Positions 37,353 through 49,900 of a stretch of 64,000 bases of DNA are shown one piece after another; the first letter of the stretch is position 1, and each line of letters begins with the position of its first letter. Under the pieces are notes generated by a model. That model searched no databases and was not told where the DNA came from. It saw nothing but the letters and a program-made list of their open reading frames with translations. The stretch is from Desulfomonile tiedjei DSM 6799 (GTDB lineage Bacteria > Desulfobacterota > Desulfomonilia > Desulfomonilales > Desulfomonilaceae): the NCBI RefSeq assembly GCF_000266945.1, contig NC_018025.1:2294001-2358000 (forward strand). Reading direction: 5' to 3'. The position numbers and the translations under genes are program-made.

Positions 37353-37622
37353 CTAGAGCAGCGATAAGCTGGAGTATTCGTTGTCTTCCGACTCGTTGCC
37401 CACAATCCTGTCCCAGAGCAGTTGAGATTTTGTCGCTGCGAACGCCAGATTCCTGATCAGTTCACCGATGTCATCCGTCTCAACGGCTCTGTCCAATGCG
37501 AGCTTTATTTCAAGCAACATTCGATGATGCTTATCCGGCAGTATCATTTGCGCCTCTTTTCCGTATAGATCTGATACCAATGCGCTTTCATACAAGTAAT
37601 ACCGATTCTCTTTTCTTCTCAT
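37353..37622 (-). CDS. Hypothetical 89-residue protein
   Basis: Begins MRRKENRYYLYESALVSDLYGKEAQMILPDKHHRMLLEIKLALDRAVETDDIG. It is predicted to be soluble, mostly helical and charged, without membrane segments. No ribosome site is clear, and I know no homologue. Its amino-acid make-up is protein-like and it does not overlap another gene, so it may be real. It is downstream of the giant VCBS gene on the same strand. Confidence 0.4.
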   Translation of the reverse strand: MRRKENRYYLYESALVSDLYGKEAQMILPDKHHRMLLEIKLALDRAVETDDIGELIRNLAFAATKSQLLWDRIVGNESEDNEYSSLSLL

Positions 37623-37631
37623 AATCTGGGA

Positions 37632-37698
37632 GGCTGGGGTATCCTTCGCTCCGGACGACGCAAAGCCGTCTAATCACTCCGCTCAGAACACCCCAGCC
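37632..37698 (-). other. Large stem-loop after the giant gene
   Basis: GGCTGGGGT (37632-37640) pairs perfectly with ACCCCAGCC (37690-37698); an inner GACG/CGTC pair can form. It lies between the giant gene stop (37816) and the small gene start (37622). It could terminate or protect the long mRNA, or be a dispersed repeat. Confidence 0.45.
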
Positions 37699-37815
37699 TT
37701 CGCTATGTTATGTGCTTGACTTGAACTAAATCTTTATCAGCATCAAAGCATGAAAGTCCGATTACTGTTCACGTCTCTGAACGCACGAGGCTCAGAAGAC
37801 TTTCGTGGAAAATGT

Positions 37816-40800
37816 TCAATCCTCCGTGCCCATGATAGTGATGGTCACTACATACTCCGTTATCACAGTTCCGTCAGTAGCGGTCACCGTGAACGTGTCA
37901 ATGAGAGGTTCACCTGCAGGGAGAGCTTGGACTACAGGATTGTCGTTGTCCAGGAGATAGGTCCATACACCGCCGGAAAAACTCACGGTTCCGTACCCGT
38001 TATGCGAGGTCACGTCAGTGAAGGGGATGAAAAGCGCAGTCCCGTCCACATCCGAGACCGTGAGGGTACCCGTGTCCGTAAGTGTGCCATCCTCGATGAC
38101 GGAGCCCGAATCATCTCCGTCGATCACAGCAGCATCGTTGATGCCCGTAATCGTGATGGTCACCGTGTGTGTCGTTCCATCAGCGGAGCTGACAGTGACT
38201 GAATCTGTGGCGATCTGCCCCTGATGCAGATTTTGGACCCGGTCATTATCCAGCATGTAGGTCCAGGCTCCATTCTCGTTAAGACTGAAGGTTCCATACG
38301 TCCGGACGACGTCCGTAATGGCTATGAATTCATCATCACCGTCGACATCTGCGATGGTGAGGGTGCCGATAGCCGGGCCGGTCGCATCCTCAGTGAGGGC
38401 CCCTCGATCCTCACCGGCAATAACTGCGGCATCGTTCGTGCCGTTAATCGTGATGGTCACGGTGTGTTCTGTTCCATCGGCAGAGTTTACGGTGAAGGTG
38501 TCAGTGGCGACGTCATCCTGGTCCAGGTGTTGGACCTTGTCATTATCCATCGTATAGGTCCAGGCTCCATCGGTGTTGAGACTGAAAGTTCCATATGTCC
38601 CGGTCACATTCGTAACGGCAACAAACTGTTCAGCACTATCCACATCCTCAACGGTGAGAGTGCCGATGTCGGTGAGTGAGCTATCCTCAGTGAGAGTGCC
38701 CTGATCGTCTCCGGTAATGAGGGCAGCATCGTTCATGCCGGTAATGGTAATGGTGACGCTGTGTGGTGTTCCATCAGCAGAGTTCACGGTGAATGAGTCA
38801 GTGACGGTTTCACCCTGGTACAGGTCTTGAACCTTGGCAATATCGAGGGAGTATGCCCAGGAACCATTTTCAGCGAGATTGAAGACTCCATATGTCCCGA
38901 CCATGTCTGTAATGACAGCAAACCCCGCATCTCCATCCACATCCGAGACGGTGAGGGTGCCGATAGCCGGACTGGTTGCATCCTCGGTGAGGGCGCCCTG
39001 GTCTTCTCCATCAATCACAGCAGCGTCGTTAACACCTGTAATGGTGATGGTGACGGTGTGTGGGGTTCCATCGGCAGAGCTTACGTCGAAGGATTCAGTT
39101 GCCGGCTGACCCTCGGACAGGCCTTGGACCAGGTCATTGTCCATCGTATAGGTCCAAGTTCCATCTGTGTTAAGACTGAAGGTTCCATATGTTCCGACTA
39201 CATTCGTAACGGCAACAAATTGTTCAGCACTATCCACATCCGAGACGGTGAGAGCGCCGGTGTCGGTGAGTGAGCCATCCTCAGTGAGGGTTCCCTGATC
39301 GTCTCCGGCAATCACCGCAAGATCGTTGGTGCCGTTAATGGTGATGGTCACCGTGTGTGTTGTTCCATCAGCGGAGCTTACGGTGAAGGAATCAGTGGCG
39401 GTGTCATCCTGGTCCAGATGTTGAACGGTGGCATTGTTCAGCGTATAGATCCAGTCTCCATCGGTCTCGATACTGAAGGTTCCATATGTTCCTTCCATGT
39501 TGGTAGTGGCAACAAACTGCTCAGGGCCGTCCACATCCGAGATGGTAAGAGTACCTGTGTCCTGGCCGATCGTATCTTCTGTGACGGAGCCCTGATTGTC
39601 TCCATCAATCACCGCAAGATCGTTGGTGCCGTTAATGGTGATGGTCACCGTGTGTGTTGTTCCATCAGCGGAGCTTACGGTGAAGGAATCAGTGGCGGTG
39701 TCATCCTGGTCCAGATGTTGAACGGTGGCATTGTTCAGCGTATAGATCCAGTCTCCATCGGTTTCGACAGTGAAGGTTCCATATGTTCCTTCCATGTTGG
39801 TAATGGCAACAAACTGCTCAGGGCCGTCCACATCCGCGACGGTGAGCGTACCCGTGTCTTGGCTGATCTCATCCTCAGTGACGGAGCCCTGATTGTCTCC
39901 ATCAATCATCGCTGCATCGTTCATGCCGTTAATGGTGATGGTCACCGTGTGTGTTGTTCCATCAGCGGAGCTTACGATGAATGAATCAGTGGCGGTGTCA
40001 TCCTGGTCCAGATGTTGAACGGTGGCATTGTTCAGCGTATAGATCCAGTCTCCATCGGTCTCGATAGTGAAGGTTCCATATGTTCCCTGCATTTCCGTAA
40101 TGGCAACAAACTGATCGGCACCGTCCACGTCCGATACCGTGAGTGTGCCTGTGACTTGGCTGGTCGCATCCTCAGTGACGGAGCTCGAATCGTCTCCGCC
40201 GATCTCCGCAGGATCGTTGGTGCCGGTAATGGTGACGGTCACGTCGTGCGGTGTTGCGACAGCCCCATCAGTTGAGATTACGGTGAATGTGTCAGTAAGT
40301 GTCCGCCCTTCAGCGAGACTCTGGATTGCAGGATTGCCGTTATCCAGAGTATAAGTCCAGACGCCATCCGGGGTGAGACTGACTGTTCCGTAACCGTTAT
40401 TCGAGATGACATTAGTGAACGGAACAAAGGCAGCACCGTCCACATCCGAGACTGTAAGAGTACCGGTATCGGCAAGAGAGCCATCTTCAATCACTGAGCC
40501 CGAATTGTCTCCCCCGAAGACGGCAGGATCGTCGGTACCGATAATCGTAATAGTCACCTGGTGCGGCGTGAGGAGGATTCCATCCGTACCGATCACGGTA
40601 AACGTGTCGGTAAGGGTTTCACCTGCGGCGAGACCCTGGACCGCTGGATTGGCATTGTTGAGAGTATAAGTCCACACACCGTTTAAGAAACTCACCGTTC
40701 CATAGCCGTTGTCTGAGGTAACATTCATGAAAGGAATGAATGCTGCAGATCCATCCACGTCAGAGACAGTGAGACGGCCGGTGTCTGTGAGTGTGCCATC

Positions 40801-43800
40801 TTCAGTCACTGAGCCCGAATCGTCTCCGGCAATCACAACAGGGTCATTGGTGCCGGTAATGGTGATGATCACGCTGTGTGGTGTTTCAACAGCCCCATCA
40901 GTAGAGATTACGGTGAATGAATCGGTAATTGTCTGACCCCCGGCGAGACTCTGAATTGCAGGATTGCTGCTATTCAGAGTGTACTCCCAGACCCCGTCCG
41001 CGGTGATGCGGAACGTTCCGAATCCGTTATTCGAGGTCACATTGGTCAGTGGAACAAAAGTGGCACCGTCCACATCGAAAACGGTGAGAGTGCCGGTATC
41101 TGTGAGTGTTCCATCTTCAGTGACGGTGCCCGAATCGTCTCCACCGAAGACAGCAGGATCATTGGTGCCGGCAATCATTATGGTGACGTCGTGTGCCGTC
41201 CCGTCAACGGAGCTGACAGTGAATGAGTCAGTAACGATCTGACCCTGATGCAGGTTTTGGACAGCGTCATTGTCCAGCGAATATGTCCATGCTCCATCTT
41301 CTGTGAGCGTGAAGGTTCCGTATGTCCCCTCGAAATCAGTAATGGCAGTAAACTGCTCGGCACCGTCCACATCCGAGACGTTAAGAGTGCCGGAGTCTAT
41401 GAGGGTGACATCCTCACTGAGGGCTCCCTGATCGTCTCCAGCAATCATGGCCGCATCGTTCACGCCTGTAATGGTAATGGTGAGGTTGTGTGGTGTCCCG
41501 TCAACAGAGTTTACGGTGAATGAGTCAGTGACGGTTTCACCTCCATACAGGTCTTGAACCTTTGTATTATCAAGTGAATAGGTCCATGCTCCCTCTTCCG
41601 TGAGCGTGAAGGTTCCGTATGTCCCTTCCAAATCAGTAATGGCAACAAACTGCCCGAGACTGTCCACATCTTCAACAGCAAGTATGCCTGACTCTGTGAG
41701 AGTGTCATCCTCAGTCACGTCGCCTGAATCTTCTCCGGAAATCGTTGCTGCATCATTCAAACCGGTAATGGTAATGGTGACGGTGTGCGGGGTTTCATCA
41801 GCGGATTTTACGGTAAACGAGTCAGTGGCGGTCTGGCCCTCATGCAGGTCTTGAACTTTCGTATTGTCGAGCGAATAGGTCCAGATTCCATTTTCCGAAA
41901 GGGTGAAAGTTCCAAAATCCCCTTGCATATTAGTGGCAACAAACTGCTCAGGACCGTCTACATCGTCAAGGATGAGAGAACCTGAGTCTGTGAGGGTACC
42001 ATCCTCAGAGACGGAACCCTGATCGTCACCGGAAATGAGCGCAGCATCATTTGCCCCGGTAATGGTAATAGTGAGGTTGTGTGGTGTTCCGTCAACAGAG
42101 TTTACGGTGAATGAGTCAGTGACGGTTTCGCCTTCATACAGGTCTTGAACCTTGGTATTATCAAGTGAATATGTCCATGCTCCCTCTTCTGTGAGCGTGA
42201 AGGTTCCGTATATCCCTTCCAAATCAGTAATGGCAATAAACTGCTCGGGACTGTCCACATCTTCAACAGCAAGTATGCCTGAGTCTGTGAGAGTGTCATC
42301 CTCAGTCACGTCGCCTGAATCTTCTCCGGAAATCGTTGCTGCATCATTCAAACCGGTAATGGTAATGGTGACGGTGTGCGGGGTTTCATCAGCGGATTTT
42401 ACGGTAAACGAGTCAGTGACGATTTCACCCTCATACAGGTCTTGAACTTTGCTATTATCAAGTGAGTATGCCCATGCTCCATCTTCGTCGATAGTGAAGG
42501 TTCCGTATGTCCCCTCGAAATCAGTAATGGCAATAAACTGCTCAGGACCGTCCACATCTTCAACGGCAAGTGTGCCGGAGTCTGTGAGGGTACCATCCTC
42601 GGAGACAGCGCCCTGATCGTCTCCCGTAATTTCCGCAGCATCATTCGCTCCGGTAATCGTAATGGTGACGTTATGTGATGTTCCATCGGCAGAGTTGACG
42701 GTGAAGGAATCAGTCGCTGTGTCATCCTGGTCCATGTGTTGGACGGTGGCATTATTCAGCGTGTAGGACCAGGATCCATCGGTGTTGAGACTGAAGGTTC
42801 CGTACGTCCCGGCAAAGTCCGTAATGGCAACAAACTGCTCCGGACTGTCGATATCTGCAACGGTGAGAGTGCCTGAGTCTGTGAGAGTGCCATCCTCAGT
42901 CACGGTGCCCTGATCGTCTCCATCAATAACAGCAGGATCGTTGGTGCCGGTAATGGTGATGGTCACGCTGTGCGGTGTTTCGGCAACCCCATCAGTTGAG
43001 ATTACGGTGAATGTATCAGTAAGTGTCTGCCCCTCAGCGAGGCTCTGGATTGCAGGATTGCTGTTATCCAGAGTATAGGTCCAGAGGCCACCCGTAGTGA
43101 TGCTGACCGTTCCGAAACCGTTATCGGATGTCACATTTGTGAACGGAACAAAAGCGGCACCATCCACATCAGAGTCGATGAGAGTGCCGGAGTCTGTGAG
43201 AGCGTTATCTTCAGTGACAGAGCCCGAATCGTCTCCACCGAAGACGGCAGGATCATTGGTGCCGGTGATCGTAATAGTCACCACGTGCGCCGTCACCTGG
43301 ATTCCATCCGTAACCGTCACGGTAAACGTGTCGGTAAGGGTTTCTCCTGCGGCGAGGCCCTGGACAGCAAGATTGGTGTTATCAAGTGCGTAGGTCCACA
43401 CGCCGTCGAAGAAGCTCACCGTTCCATAGCCATTATTGGAGATGACATTGGTGAAAGGAACGAAAAGAGCTGTGCCGTCCACATCGGAGACGGTGAAGGT
43501 GCCGGTATCTGTGAGAGCGCCATCCTCAGTGACAGAGCCCGAATCGTCCCCGGCAATCACAGCAGGGTCATTCGTCCCGGTAATGGTGACGGTCACGGTG
43601 TGTGGTGTTTCGATAACCCCATCCGTAGAGGTTACGATGAATGAGTCAGTAACAGTCTGACCTGCGGCGAGGCTCTGGATTGCAGAATTGCTGTTATCCA
43701 GAGTATACGTCCACAAGCCGTCCTCGGTGAGGGTGACCGTTCCGAATCCGTTATTGGAGATCACATTGGCTAGTGGGATGAAAGCAGCCCCGTCCGCATC

Positions 43801-46800
43801 GGAAACGGTGAGGGTGCCGGAGTCTGTGAGAGCGTTATCCTCAGTGACAGAGCCCGAGTCGTCTCCACCGAAGACAGCCGGATCATTGGTGCCGGTAATG
43901 GTGATGGTGACACTGTGTGGTGTTCCATCAACGGAGCTGACGGTGAATGAGTCAGTAACGGTCTCATCCTGGAACAGGTGTTGAACTTTGTCATTGTCCA
44001 GGGAATAGGTCCAGTTACCATCGACGGTGAGACTGAAGGTTCCAAATGTTCCTTCTATGTTCGTAAGGCTGTCAAACTCCGGATCTCCATCCACATCGAA
44101 TACGGTGAGAGTGCCGGTGTCTGTGAGTACGCCATCCTCAGTAACGGAACCCTGATTGTCCCCAGTAATCACCGCGGCGTCGTTCACGCCTGTAATGGTG
44201 ATGGTGACGCTGTGTAGTGTTCCGTCGGCAGAATTGACCGTGAACGAGTCGATAGCGGTGTCATCCACATCCAAGTGCTGGACCTTAGAATTATCGAGCG
44301 AATATGTCCATGCTCCATTTTCATCGAGCGAGAAGGTTCCGTATGTTCCTTCAAATTCCGTAATGGCAACAAACTGCTCGTCACTGTCCACGTCTTCAAC
44401 GGTGAGGGTGCCGGAGTCAGTGAGCGTGCCATCCTCGGTGACGAAGCCCTGATCGTCTCCGGTAATCACCGCGTCATCGTTCACGCCGGTAATGGTGATG
44501 ATGACGCTGTGTGATGTTCCATCGGCAGAGCTGATGGTGAAGGAATCGACAGCGGTCACGCCCTGGGCTAGGTCTTGAACCCGAGTATTATCCAGGAAAT
44601 AGGTCCAGTTTCCACTAGTGTCGAGCGAGAAGGTTCCGTATGTTCCTTCAAATTCCGTAATGGCAACAAACTGCTCGTTACTGTCCACGTCTTCAACGGT
44701 GAGGGTGCCGGAGTCAGTGAGCGTGCCATCCTCGGTGACGGAACCCAGATTGTCTCCGGTGATCACCGCGTCATCGTTCACCCCGGTAATGGTAATGGTG
44801 ACGGTGTGTGTTGCTCCATCAGCAGAGCTGACGGTGAAGGAATCAGTAGCAATATCATTCTGGTACAGGTGTTGGACCCTGGTATTATCGAGCGCATAGG
44901 TCCAGTCTCCATTCGTGTTGAGCGAGAAGGTTCCATATGTTCCTTCAAATTCCGTAATAGCAACGAACTGCTCCGGACTGTCCACATCTTCAACGGTGAG
45001 GGTGCCGGTGTCTGTGAGAGCACCATCTTCAGTGACGGAGCCCTGATCGTCTCCGGTAATCACCGCGTCATCGTTCACGCCGGTAATGGTGATGGTGACG
45101 GTATGTGTCGTCCCATCAGCGGAGTTGACACTGAAGGTGTCAGTAACGGTTTCATCCTGGGCCAAGTCTTGAACCAGCGTATTATCCAGGGAATATGTCC
45201 AGACCCCATTTTCTTCGAGCGAGAAGGTTCCATATGTCCCTTCAAATTCCGCAATGGCAACAAACTGCTCTTGATTATCCACATCTTCAACGGTGAGGGT
45301 GCCGGTATCTGTGAGACCGCCATCTTCAGTGACAGAGCCCTGATCGTCTCCAGTAATTATGGCAGCATCATTCACCCCGGTAATGGTGATGGTCACGGTA
45401 TGACCTGCTCCATCAGCAGAGTTGACGATGAAGGAGTCAGTGGCGGTCTGGCCCTCATGCAGGTCTTGAACTTTCGTATTGTCGAGCGAATAGGTCCAGA
45501 TTCCATTTTCCGAAAGGGTGAAAGTTCCAAAATCCCCTTGCATATTAGTGGCAACAAACTGCTCCGGACTGTCCACATCATCAATAGTGAGAGTGCCTGA
45601 GTCTGTGAGAGTGTCATCCTCCGTTACTGCTCCCTGATCGTCCCCACCGATGACTGCAAGATCGTTGGAACCGGTTATTGTGACGGTCACTTCGTGTGGT
45701 GTTTCAACAGCCCCATCAGTCGAAATTACGGTAAATGAATCAGTAATTGTTTGACCTTCTGCGAGACTGTGAATTGCAGGATTGCTGTTATCCAGAGTGT
45801 AAGTCCAGACGCCATCCGTGGTGATACTGAACGTTCCGAAACCGTTATTCGAGATCGCATTAGTAGACTCAACAAAAGCAGCCCCGTCCACATCCGAGAC
45901 TGTAAGAGTGCCGGTATCGTCAAGAGTGCCATCTTCAACCACTGAGCCTGAATCGTCTCCCCCGATAACAGCAGGATCATCGGTTCCGGTAATCGTAATA
46001 GTCACCACGTGCGTCGTCACCTGAATTCCGTCGGTGCTGGTCACTGTAAAGCTATCGGTAAGAGTTTCGCCTGCAGCGAGACCCTGAACTGCAGGATTGG
46101 AATTGTTAAGAACATACGTCCACACACCGTTGAAAAAGCTCACCGTTCCGAAGCCGTTGTGGGATGTCGCGTTTGTGAAAGGAACAAATGCTGCAGATCC
46201 ATCCACGTCGGAGACTGTGAGCGTGCCGGTGTCTGTAAGCGTGCCATCTTCAGTCACCGAGCCCGAATCGTCGCCGGTAATGACAGCAGAATCGTTGGTG
46301 CCGATAATGGTGATGGTCACGTCGTGCGGCGTTTCAACAGCCCCATCAGTAGAGATTACGGTGAATGAATCAGTAATTGTCTCACCTTCAGCGAGACTTT
46401 GGATTGCAGGATTGCTGTTGTCCAGAGTATACGTCCAGACGCCTTCCGGGCTTATACTGAACGTTCCGAATCCGTTATTGGAAGTTACATTGGTCAATGG
46501 AACAAAAGCAGCCCCGTCCACATCTTCAACGGTGAGGGTGCCGGTGTCTGTGAGAGCGCCATCTTCAGTAACGGAGCCCTGATCGTCTCCGGTAATCACT
46601 GCTGCATCGTCCATGCCGGTGATAGTAATGGTAACGCTGTGTGGTGTTCCATCAGCGGAGTTTACGGTGAATGATTCAGTGACGGTTTCACCCTGGTACA
46701 GGTGTTGGACCTTGGTATTATCGAGCGAATAGATCCATGCTCCATTTTCGGCGAGAGTGAAGGTTCCGTATGTTCCTTCCAGATCAGTAATGGCAATGAA

Positions 46801-46920
46801 CTGCTCCGGACTGTCCACATCTTCAACGGTAAGGGTGCCGGAGTCTGTGAGCGTGTCATCTTCAATGACAGCGCCCTGATTGTCTCCAGCAATCACCGCG
46901 GCATCGTTAATGCTGTTGAC
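37816..46920 (-). repeat. 30 tandem VCBS repeats (about 290-315 bp each)
   Basis: Repeats 1-30 counted in the translation. Two classes alternate: a short class with TYGTFSL...W.Y.LDN.KVQ.L and a long class with NNGFGTVS...LDNSNPAIQSLA...STDGAVETPH. Copies 23-25 are nearly identical to each other. Confidence 0.9.
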
Positions 46921-49900
46921 CGTGATGGTCACCGTGGCAGTATCGCTGTCCAGATCTCCATCATTGGCTTTATACGTGAAAGAGTCAGTTCCGTTGAAGT
47001 TCTCATTCGGAATATAGGTGAAGGACCCGTCAGTATTGAGGGTCAGTGTCCCATTGAGAGGCTGCTCCTGAACAATCGCCATCAACGACTCTGAATCGAT
47101 ATCGGAGTCATTGCCTAGTACCCCTGAAGCAGGAATGCTAAGAGGAGTGTCTTCATCTGTAAAAAATGAGTCATCTGTTGCAGTCGGAGGATCGTTCACC
47201 GGCGTGACGTCGATCGTCATAGTGTACGAGTCCAGACTGTATTCCGTGCCATCGGATACCTTGAAAACAAAGTTTGCATATCCGGTTCCATTTTCAGTAG
47301 GATCCGGAGTAAAGGTGAGGAGGCCGGCAGCGATATCGACAACGGAAATTTCACTATTGACTTGAACCGGATCGCTTCCGAGGAGAAGGATACCACTGGC
47401 AGGTAATTCAACTATCTGGACATACTGTAACGAATCCTGGGGACCGGAATCCGAGAACCCGAAATCATCGATCGTAAAAGAATAAATACTGTCTTCCATC
47501 AGACTGATGGTATTATCAGAAGCCATTGGAGGAACGTTTTCGACTGTGACTGTGAAAGTATTGGTGATTCCGAGGCCACCATCTTCATCTCTAGCTCCTG
47601 CAACGATCGTGTGCACCCCGCTATCGGAAAATGTGAGGCTGAATTGTGTTGGATCTGGTATCCAAATCGGATCGGAGCCATCTATCCTATAACCATAGAG
47701 CAATGAGTCACCGGGAACATCGCCAAACATGGCAGTGAGGTCTAGCGGTACTGTAGATGAACCTTCAGTGATAATCATATCCTCAATATGACCTGTGAAC
47801 ACGGGATTAACATTATTAACGGTGATAATGAAGATATTTGAGGCAACAAAACCTCCGTCGTCATCATGCACTGAGATGGTGACGGCATGTGAGCCGTTAT
47901 CACCGAAAGTAAGGCTGAATTCGGTAGGATTGTCTATGTGCTGAAGGTCGCCGCCATCGAGAGAATAGAAGTAGTTCAAGGTATCGGCCGGAACATCAGT
48001 GAAATAATCGGTCAGATTGATGAAGGGTGTAGAATTTCCCTCATCAATAGTAATGTTATTGATATCTTGTAAGGACACGGGATTGAGGTTATTGACGGCG
48101 ACAATGAAGATATTTGAGGCAACAAAACCTCCGTCGTCATCATGCACTGAGATGGTGACAGCATGCGGGCCGTTATCACCGAAAGCAAGGCTGAATTCGG
48201 TAGGATTGTCTATGTGCTGAAGGTCGCCGCCATCGAGAGAGTAGAAATAGTTCAAGGTATCGGCTTGGACATCGGAGAAGTAGGCGGTGAGATCGATGGG
48301 TAGTGTGGATGTGCCCTCATCGATGGTCATGTTATCGATGATTCCTGAGAAGACAGGATTGAGATTTACGACATCGACAGTGAAGGTATTGGAATCAACA
48401 GTTCCTCCATCCCCGTCCGAGACAGTGATGACCACATTGTGCGACCCGTTATCGTCGAAAGTGAGGGAGAATTGATCAGGGGTGGTAATCTGCTGTGAGG
48501 TGCCTCCATCGATAGAATAGGAGTATATCAGCGTATCTGCCGGGACATCTGAGAAGAGGGCCGTGAGATCGATAGGTAGTGTGGATGTGCCCTCATCGAT
48601 GGTCATGTTATCGATGATTCCTGAGAAGACAGGATTGAGATTTACGACATCGACAGTGAAGGTATTGGAATCAACAGTTCCTCCATCCCCGTCCGAGACA
48701 GTGATGACCACATTGTGCGACCCGTTATCGTCGAAAGTGAGGGAGAATTGATCAGGGGTGGTAATCTGCTGTGAGGTGCCTCCATCGATAGAATAGGAGT
48801 GTATCAGCGTATCTGCCGGGACATCTGAGAAGAGGGCCGTGAGATCGATAGGCAGCGTGGATGTGCCCTCGTTGACGGTCATGTTATCGATGATGCCTAA
48901 GAAGACAGGATTGAGATTGAGGACTTCAACGGTGAAAGTGTTGGAATCAACGGTTCCTCCATCCCCATCGGAGACTGTAACGATCACACTATGTGAGCCG
49001 TTATCGTCGAAAGAGAGAGAAAATTGAGCAGGGTTGGCGATATTCTGTGAGGTGCCACCATCGATTGCATAAGAGTACGTCAGGGTGTCAGCGGGGACAT
49101 CAGAGAAGTAGGCGGTGAGATCGATAGGCAGCGTGGATGTGCCCTCGTTGACGGTCATGTTATCGATGATTCCTGAGAAGACAGGATTGAGATTTACGAC
49201 ATCGACAGTGAAGGTATTGGAATCAACGGTTCCTCCATCACCATCCGAGACAGTGACTACCACATTGTGTGACCCGTTGTCATCGAAGGTAAGAGAGAAC
49301 TGGGCGGGATTGGTGATCTGCTGTGAGGTGCCTCCATCGATAGAATAAGAGTACGTCAGGGTGTCGGCCGGGACATCAGAGAAGTAGGCGGTGAGATCGA
49401 TAGGCAGTGTGGATGTGCCCTCATTGATAGTCATATTGTCGATGGTACCCGAGAAGACGGGATTGAGATTTGTGACATTGACAGTGAAGGACTGTAAAGC
49501 TTCGCTTCCAGCTTGCCCATCGGTAGCGCGGATGGTGATGTTGTGAGCGCCATTGTTGCCATACGTTAATGTGAAGTTTGTTGGATCCAGTATGTCAACG
49601 TACGCTCCGCCGTCTTCGGAGTAAGAATATGTCAAGACGTCATCGACTATATCCTGAAAGTATGTTGTCAAATCTATGGAGAGAGTTGAATTTCCCTCGT
49701 CCATTGTGACATTGTCCATGATACCAACGGGCACCGGGGCCACGTTTTCAACGGTTATCTGAATAGAGTTCGAAGTTGATTGCGATCCACCGCTCCCTGA
49801 ATTTCCCAGGTCATTCACAACTATGGTTAAGCTGTCGATATAGTCGTTGGTAGGATTGTATACCAGGGTCTGGAGGGCCTCATTGATTTCACTCCATGTT

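Noticed and set aside
44575-45600. 341-codon plus-strand frame and many similar frames opposite the giant gene
   Set aside because: Repeat-phase artefacts: the same antisense frame recurs in each VCBS unit.
37816-47000. CRISPR-like periodic repeats
   Set aside because: The period is about 300 bp, units are diverged and translate to VCBS domains; there are no short conserved repeats with unique spacers and no cas genes.
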